Source: Penicillium oxalicum
Taxonomy: Eukaryota > Ascomycota > Eurotiomycetes > Eurotiales > Aspergillaceae
Direction: 5' to 3'
Length of the DNA: 64,000 nucleotides
NCBI RefSeq assembly: GCF_001723175.1
Contig: NC_064650.1
Location: forward strand, 4,898,001 to 4,962,000
Position numbers and translations under genes: made by a program. The stretch's first letter is position 1. Each line of letters begins with the position of its first letter. The notes under the pieces were generated by a model, which was not told the origin of the DNA, made no database searches, and saw nothing but the letters and a program-made list of their open reading frames with translations. Positions 58,836-64,000 of this stretch are shown in pieces.

Positions 58836-61762
58836 ATTGAGAATGCCATGTAGTTGGAATAAGCAACTATCCTAGTCTCATCCCAATCGAGGCCAACAGT
58901 TGGACCGAAGGGATCAGCTGGACATGGCATTGATCTCACCGGAGAAACTGAAAGAGGATGTCCAAACGGCAACCAGCCGATTATCGTCGGCATGCGCGCG
59001 CAAGCTCTCGAAAATGAACCCAGAGGTTCTTCGATCCATCACTGCATAGGGGAAAAGGGGACAGAAGGTCCAGAGCGAACGAGCTGGTCTTTTCATTTTT
59101 GATCTGGAGTATGAACCAATCAGCCTTCAGGCATACCTGATTCGCGCCCTCTTTCGTAAATACTTGAGTGGTCCTCTTGATCAAAAATGCCTTATCAGGC
59201 GCTATCCGCATGGTCCTCGTGGCTGAGATGAATGCTTCTCCTCCCTGAGAGGAGCCCCACTCGTGGATTGGAACTATACATGCAGCGATGTCGCGATGCA
59301 TTGTGTATGCATCAGCCCAGAGATTAGACAGTGGAACCGGGCACTTCTATCGGTTTAATCCGAGCCTTCCTCGTTGCTCGAGTTCAGGACGCTGACAGCC
59401 CTGGTGACAGATGGGAAAAGGCTGACTGATCAAGCATGCGCGATACTTGCTGCATGTACCTGCATCGGTAGTAGACATGTCGACGGAGCTTAAAAAGATC
59501 ACGGACTGCCTACTACTCACTCTACATTGCTGCCGTCTAGACTGCATCATCAAGGACAATGCAACACGCCGAATAAGGTTGTTCCAAAAAAAAATTGATA
59601 CTGGCATCAAGAAATAGAAACACAATGATCAAACTCTTAGCAGACATTTCGTGCTATACGTGTTCTGCTCGTGCATTGCATCGTAAACCTATATCTCCAA
59701 CAATATAGAAGTTCATACCGTACAAGAGCACTCCACAGAATCCATTTGATATTCCCAACGTCCCCAGATTAATATTACAGCCCGGTAAAATTCGATACAA
59801 TCTGTGACCACCGGGTCCAAGGCCGGTAGCGACTTACCCTCAATGACATGTAATCTATCGACCCGCTGGGTCTGGTGAACTACCAGAAAAAAAAAAGAAA
59901 AGACTCGGGGTCCTCTGGAAACGATCCGGAAATCTGGAGGAGTCTGGAGGGCCACCGACCCCCCGGGCCTCCCCCCAGCCACTGGTCTCTTACGAGCGCG
60001 CTCCATCCATGATCCATCGTGATTGCCGACGGGGTAGCCTGGAAAACTGGAAGTGGAGGCGTGGCGATGCCCGTTTTTCGACAGTGTGAAAGTATGAATG
60101 ACTCTTCGTCCAGTCACCAATCACAAGTGGTTTCGGGGCTGATTGGTCGAGCCATTGAAGTTGTTCGCCGATACCGGCCTGTATGCTTTTTATTTCTGAA
60201 GGGGGGCAAACGAGATTCGCGATTTTGGTTGGATTTCAGTGCTTCAAGGAGGACGGTGTTGAGTAGGAAGTTATCCATCGTGTTCATGAGGGGTCGTGTC
60301 GTGAAAAAAAAAATCCGACACAATAGCATATACGAATCAATTTTGATATGAGTCGAGGCGGGCTCGTCTCTCCCGCGTAAGCTGTTCTTTGGAGGGGAAA
60401 AAAAATCGAAAATCAAAAATCCTTCTGTTCGTACACGCGTTATCTCTGCGACGAGGCTGATAGTGGCATCTCTGCTGCACTAGAACGATTAGCCTCCGTT
60501 GAAACTTGATATCCTTGCACTCTAGAAAGACTCGAAACAGTCCAGTGCGCCCTAGACTATCGGTCTTCCTCACTTTAGCCGAACCCAGATCATGAATTTC
60601 TAACCGTCACGTGCATAAGTGTGTGTGTCACCATTCCCAGTCCGAGGCACACTTCAGGATCCACGTTCACAAAATTTTGACCAAAATGTTTTTTTCCCCG
60701 GTCCGACCTTCCACTCATTACAAAGTCCGGGGAATAAGGCAGATCCTCCATACGGGCGAGGAGGAAAACGAGGGAGGGAGAAAAAAAAAGTGGCGACACG
60801 ATCTTCATTTCTTCCCCGGGTTTTTCCCTCTCGTTCAAAAAGATCAGTGCAATGAGCAAAGACCAACCCGGAAATCCTACCCAGAAAGGAAAATTCAAGA
60901 AATTCGGGGGTTTTAGGGATCTCGAGGTTTAAACTGCACCGGGTGGCTTGACGAGGACCGAGTGTAAATGGGACATGCCGGCATGGTTCTTTGCATCTGG
61001 TGATCAAAAACGATTCAGCCCTGTGTGTCCAGTCTGTATCAGGGAATGTAGACTGGCAGTTTGGAATTTGGTACCTGATCACGCTCCATTTTTCACCAAG
61101 AGGGTTTGTGAATATACTTCCCCCCCCCCTAGTTAGGAATTCCTGGATTTGGAATCGATTCAAGCCCCTCGATAAGCCGACATATTGTATTCCGTGCTGT
61201 GTTTCGTCCCACGGTGTGTAGCTATGGGCATTGCTACTATTCTCAGCGCATCTAGGTCCTTGGTTCACAAGGCGAAACCGAGAAATCAAGTCAATATTGC
61301 AGCTGGTGTCTCGGTGTCTCTCAAGTGTGGCACAGTCTGATCTATTTTCTGCACATGGCCACGTTTTGATTCTGACCGTACCAAGACATCCACGATGGAC
61401 CTGCTGGAGCCGCGTGCAAGAATAGCCTGGAGGCGCAGGGCTCCAGCCCTGGCAGTACACTACCTCAGCTGGTACGTGGACACGGGCAACGCGTGACTCA
61501 GCGAGTCTGGACCCTTGGAACGTCCACCGCCCGTCAAGGTACCTGACCTCTTGTCCAATTGTACAAACGGACTGTGCATGCGGTAGTACGAGACCGGGCT
61601 CACTTTAATGTGGAACTACCTGAGGTGAAGCTGAGCGAGATTCTTAGTCATTCGATACACACACCGTCTACGGAGTACATAGAGATTCTGCCTGTTGACA
61701 TGTGGACGGACCATCCACAAAGGGGGTTCGAGACTCTTGAGAATTCCGTAATCATCGATGTA

Positions 61763-61803
61763 CATTTTCATTCAGCTGGCTACAATCAGGTCGAATGAAA
61801 ATG
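61763..61803. repeat. Inverted repeat, 11-bp perfect arms
   Basis: CATTTTCATTC at 61763-61773 is mirrored by GAATGAAAATG at 61793-61803, with a 19-nt spacer. A palindrome GTACATATGTAC lies about 115 nt downstream. The arms are AT-rich and the region is non-coding. Confidence 0.7.
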
Positions 61804-62262
61804 CACGTGCATCCCAGTATGTGTATTGATGGTGCATGGACCATAGGGACTAACGAGAGCGTACATATGCGTTTAATAATGCCACCCTCGACGGAACCAC
61901 CTCTTGGCATAGGTACGGTACATATGTACATTGAAACTGTACATTGGTTGATTTCAACCTGCCGAGCATTCTCCGACCGGTTGACCAGCACAAGACACCG
62001 TCGTTGTTTCAATATTCATTGACTCGACTTGGGGAACCGGGAAAAGCACGGTTAGCGGTGGATCATCCATAAAATGGACTGTGCTGGATGCTCATTTGGA
62101 CATAGCGGGGGAGAACTTTACAGGTGTGGCTCAAATCCCAAGGCGATGCAGGATGCCATTTTCTCCATATGTACCCCTATGCAGATGCTTTGGGGGCCTG
62201 TGAGAGCCCATAGGTCATGTATTGTATTGTATTGCGCCGAATGAATGGTTGCAGGTTCTCAT

Positions 62263-62284
62263 GGGGGGGGGGGGGGGGGGGGGG
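62263..62284 (+). repeat. Poly-G tract, 22 nt
   Basis: An uninterrupted run of 22 G in the gene-free right part of the window. Confidence 0.95.
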
Positions 62285-63513
62285 CGTCTTCACAGGTCCG
62301 CGGCTTTTGATCGACAGGGTGCGTAATCGTCTTATCATGCAGATCTGATTGGTGGAGAGACCGCTTGACACACGACGCTGACTAGAAAATGGATTAAAAT
62401 GGGAATTATTCTTCCTGGGCCGTGGGATGAACGGTGCTGTCACGGGTATTCAAGAGACTTTCATCCATGTTGAATCGGAGCATTCCACCCTATGAAGGTA
62501 CTGTGCCCATGATCTCGCTCTTTTCAAGTCTGCCAAATGTGTTGGGATATTGAGTAATTAGGTACTGTGCAAAGTTGATCAAATTCATCATACTCACCTT
62601 TTTGATAAGACATGTAATCAACCCCGATTCCCTCCCCCACGGATCTTTTATTTCCATTTTCAAATGGGGTATTTCCCTCTTTGCCAAGAGGCGCTTCCAG
62701 CGGAAATGCCACCGCTCGGAAAAGATGCCCTCGGCGATTCTTCGTCCCTCGACCACATGGTTCCAGTCGGCATTCATCTTTCATATGTGCTGTACCAATG
62801 TCCTCTATACCCGGCAACTCTACGTTCAAAGTGGATGCTTGACGGCCCAACCTTGCGCCTGAGCGGTAACCGATACAGTGATACCTCAACGACCACCGAG
62901 ACACTTATGTATCAAGATGTTATCCAATCCTACCTGGCCAACTATGTCCGATTGTACTCTATCTCGTATACATCCACAGGGTACAGCTCACCGAACAACA
63001 ACAGGCCGTAAATACCTCACCGGAAAAATGTGGACATCTCCAAGTCGCGCACGGGGGATTTCTTCACGAGGCACCACTTTCCGGCGGAGTCCTGCTGATA
63101 ACAGGAACCAGACGATGTCATCCGGCGCTGAATTCGCGGCTATCATCGTCGTCTCGCCTCGAGTCAGGTGGGGAGTGGGGGGTGGGGAAAGCGTCCCACC
63201 AGTCTCAAGTCCCAACTGGGTTTGATTTTTCGAGGACAATCTTTTGGGAGAGCGTGCCGGTGGGATTTTGGGGTTGATTTTGAGAATCTTGAAGAGTCTC
63301 GGGCCGGTCTGGTCTTGGCGATGGGCGATGGGCGAGGGGAGATCTAACGGACGACCTTCTCCAAGGAGATAAGAAAGATGTAGAAAGAAAAAAACAAAAA
63401 TAAAATCCAAACGAGCTATTACGTTCGCATTGATGTTCAAAAGAGTCGGTGACTCAGAGAGCACGGTGGACCCCTATGTTGGGAGTGCAGATGGAAATGA
63501 GAGTGAGCAACGA

Positions 63514-63548
63514 CTTTGCGCTCACACGATGCAAGCGTGAGCGCAAAG
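63514..63548. repeat. Perfect 12-bp inverted repeat (hairpin)
   Basis: CTTTGCGCTCAC at 63514-63525 and GTGAGCGCAAAG at 63537-63548 are exact reverse complements separated by 11 nt. The arms are GC-rich and would form a stable hairpin in DNA or RNA. It could be a dyad protein-binding site, a structured RNA element, or a chance or repeat remnant. No gene adjoins it within the window. Confidence 0.75.
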
Positions 63549-63968
63549 GTCTTTTCCACGAGCGGAAAGGATGTTGAGTTGACCCGACTACCTGCCTTAC
63601 AACGATCGAATGATGCCATCGCCACCTGTGAACCAGACGATCTGCGGGGCCCGACCCTCGTCAGCGGTCACGTTCCCTCCCGGTGCCTCCTCTACACTCT
63701 TCGGCCATCCAGCGCTCGAACAAGGCTATGCTGCGGGGAGGATCTACGTCATGTCAGGTCGATGAAAACACTCCTACATGAACACGTCAAGAGGGTCTAG
63801 AGCGGCACTGAGGTCAGATGAAGAAAGGTCTATAACTGCCGCTAATCGATGCAATGCTGGACAGCGTGTCCGAGGGGGACTAGAGTACAGGAGTTGCGCG
63901 TGGATACCTAATGACACTGGCCCATCAAATGACCCATCCATACATTGTGGGGAAGCGTCCGAAGCCAA

Positions 63969-64000
63969 GTGAGAGTGAGAGAGAGAGAGAGAGAGAGAGA
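63969..64000 (+). repeat. GA dinucleotide microsatellite reaching the window end
   Basis: GTGAGAGTGA passes into a pure GA repeat that runs off the window edge, so its full length is unknown. Confidence 0.95.

Larger units (their letters stand above)
56430..64000. other. Long region without a supported gene upstream of glnA
   Basis: The first 500 nt are the glnA promoter: purine-rich on the plus strand (pyrimidine-rich leader), with candidate GATA sites and an A/G-rich tract at about 56750-56795. Beyond that, to the window end, I see only short frames on both strands. The longest is a 268-codon minus-strand frame at 60654-61460, with composition unlike a protein family. No transposon termini were recognised. 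Simple repeats and two inverted repeats are listed separately. Confidence 0.5.

Noticed and set aside
60654..61460. 268-codon minus-strand frame in the gene-free right part
   Set aside because: Its composition is random-like (scattered Cys, Trp and Arg), it has no domain-like blocks and no splice neighbours.

Overview
The window looks like a chromosome segment of a filamentous ascomycete, most likely Eurotiales (Penicillium/Aspergillus type). The genes carry short introns (about 47-155 nt) with GTRAGT donors and CTRAY-like branch sites, and the proteins are characteristic of this group: CreB-type deubiquitinase, Kex2-type convertase, an LSD1 homologue with an HMG box, fungal thioredoxin reductase and glutamine synthetase. 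There are no rRNA genes, no CRISPR, no convincing tRNA and no recognisable intact transposon. All names come from reading translations and splice sites by eye; no database search was possible.

Layout. 1-1202 (+) is the 3' part of a Ser/Thr-rich secreted-type protein cut by the window edge. 1776-4344 (-) is a creB homologue with one apparent -1 frameshift. 4345-9643 is a long gene-free stretch. 9644-11270 (+) is histidyl-tRNA synthetase. 11864-19392 (-) is a tandem trio: COQ6-like ubiquinone monooxygenase, SNX4/ATG24 sorting nexin and kexin. 21850-26111 (+) is a PhoD-like phosphatase with five exons and a GC-AG intron. 27515-28725 (+) is thioredoxin reductase. 29688-33550 is a visibly AT-richer accessory stretch with an APH-fold kinase-like gene and an orphan gene. 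33554-36739 (-) is LSD1/HMG. 37658-39095 (-) is TVP38. 40356-42727 (+) is a CCCH-DUF1771-Smr protein. 43469-44259 (+) is TVP23. 44897-47031 (+) is a ten-exon, seven-zinc-knuckle protein. 49035-51035 (+) is a poorly resolved multi-exon hypothetical gene. 51728-53699 (+) is a Dal5-type MFS transporter with two apparent -1 frameshifts. 54701-56429 (-) is glutamine synthetase, whose first coding exon is only the ATG. 56430-64000 shows no supported gene.

Functional threads. Four proteins act in the late Golgi/endosome system (Kex2, Snx4, Tvp38, Tvp23). A Dal5-type transporter converges on glnA, a loose nitrogen-nutrition pairing. CreB links to carbon catabolite repression and LSD1 to chromatin. 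The rest is housekeeping metabolism (HisRS, COQ6, Trr1). There is no obvious secondary-metabolite cluster or defence island. The less ordinary items are the apparent single-base-deletion frameshifts, the unusual intron architectures (glnA, PhoD, zinc-knuckle gene), the AT-rich accessory stretch with an orphan gene, and a perfect 12-bp hairpin near the right end.
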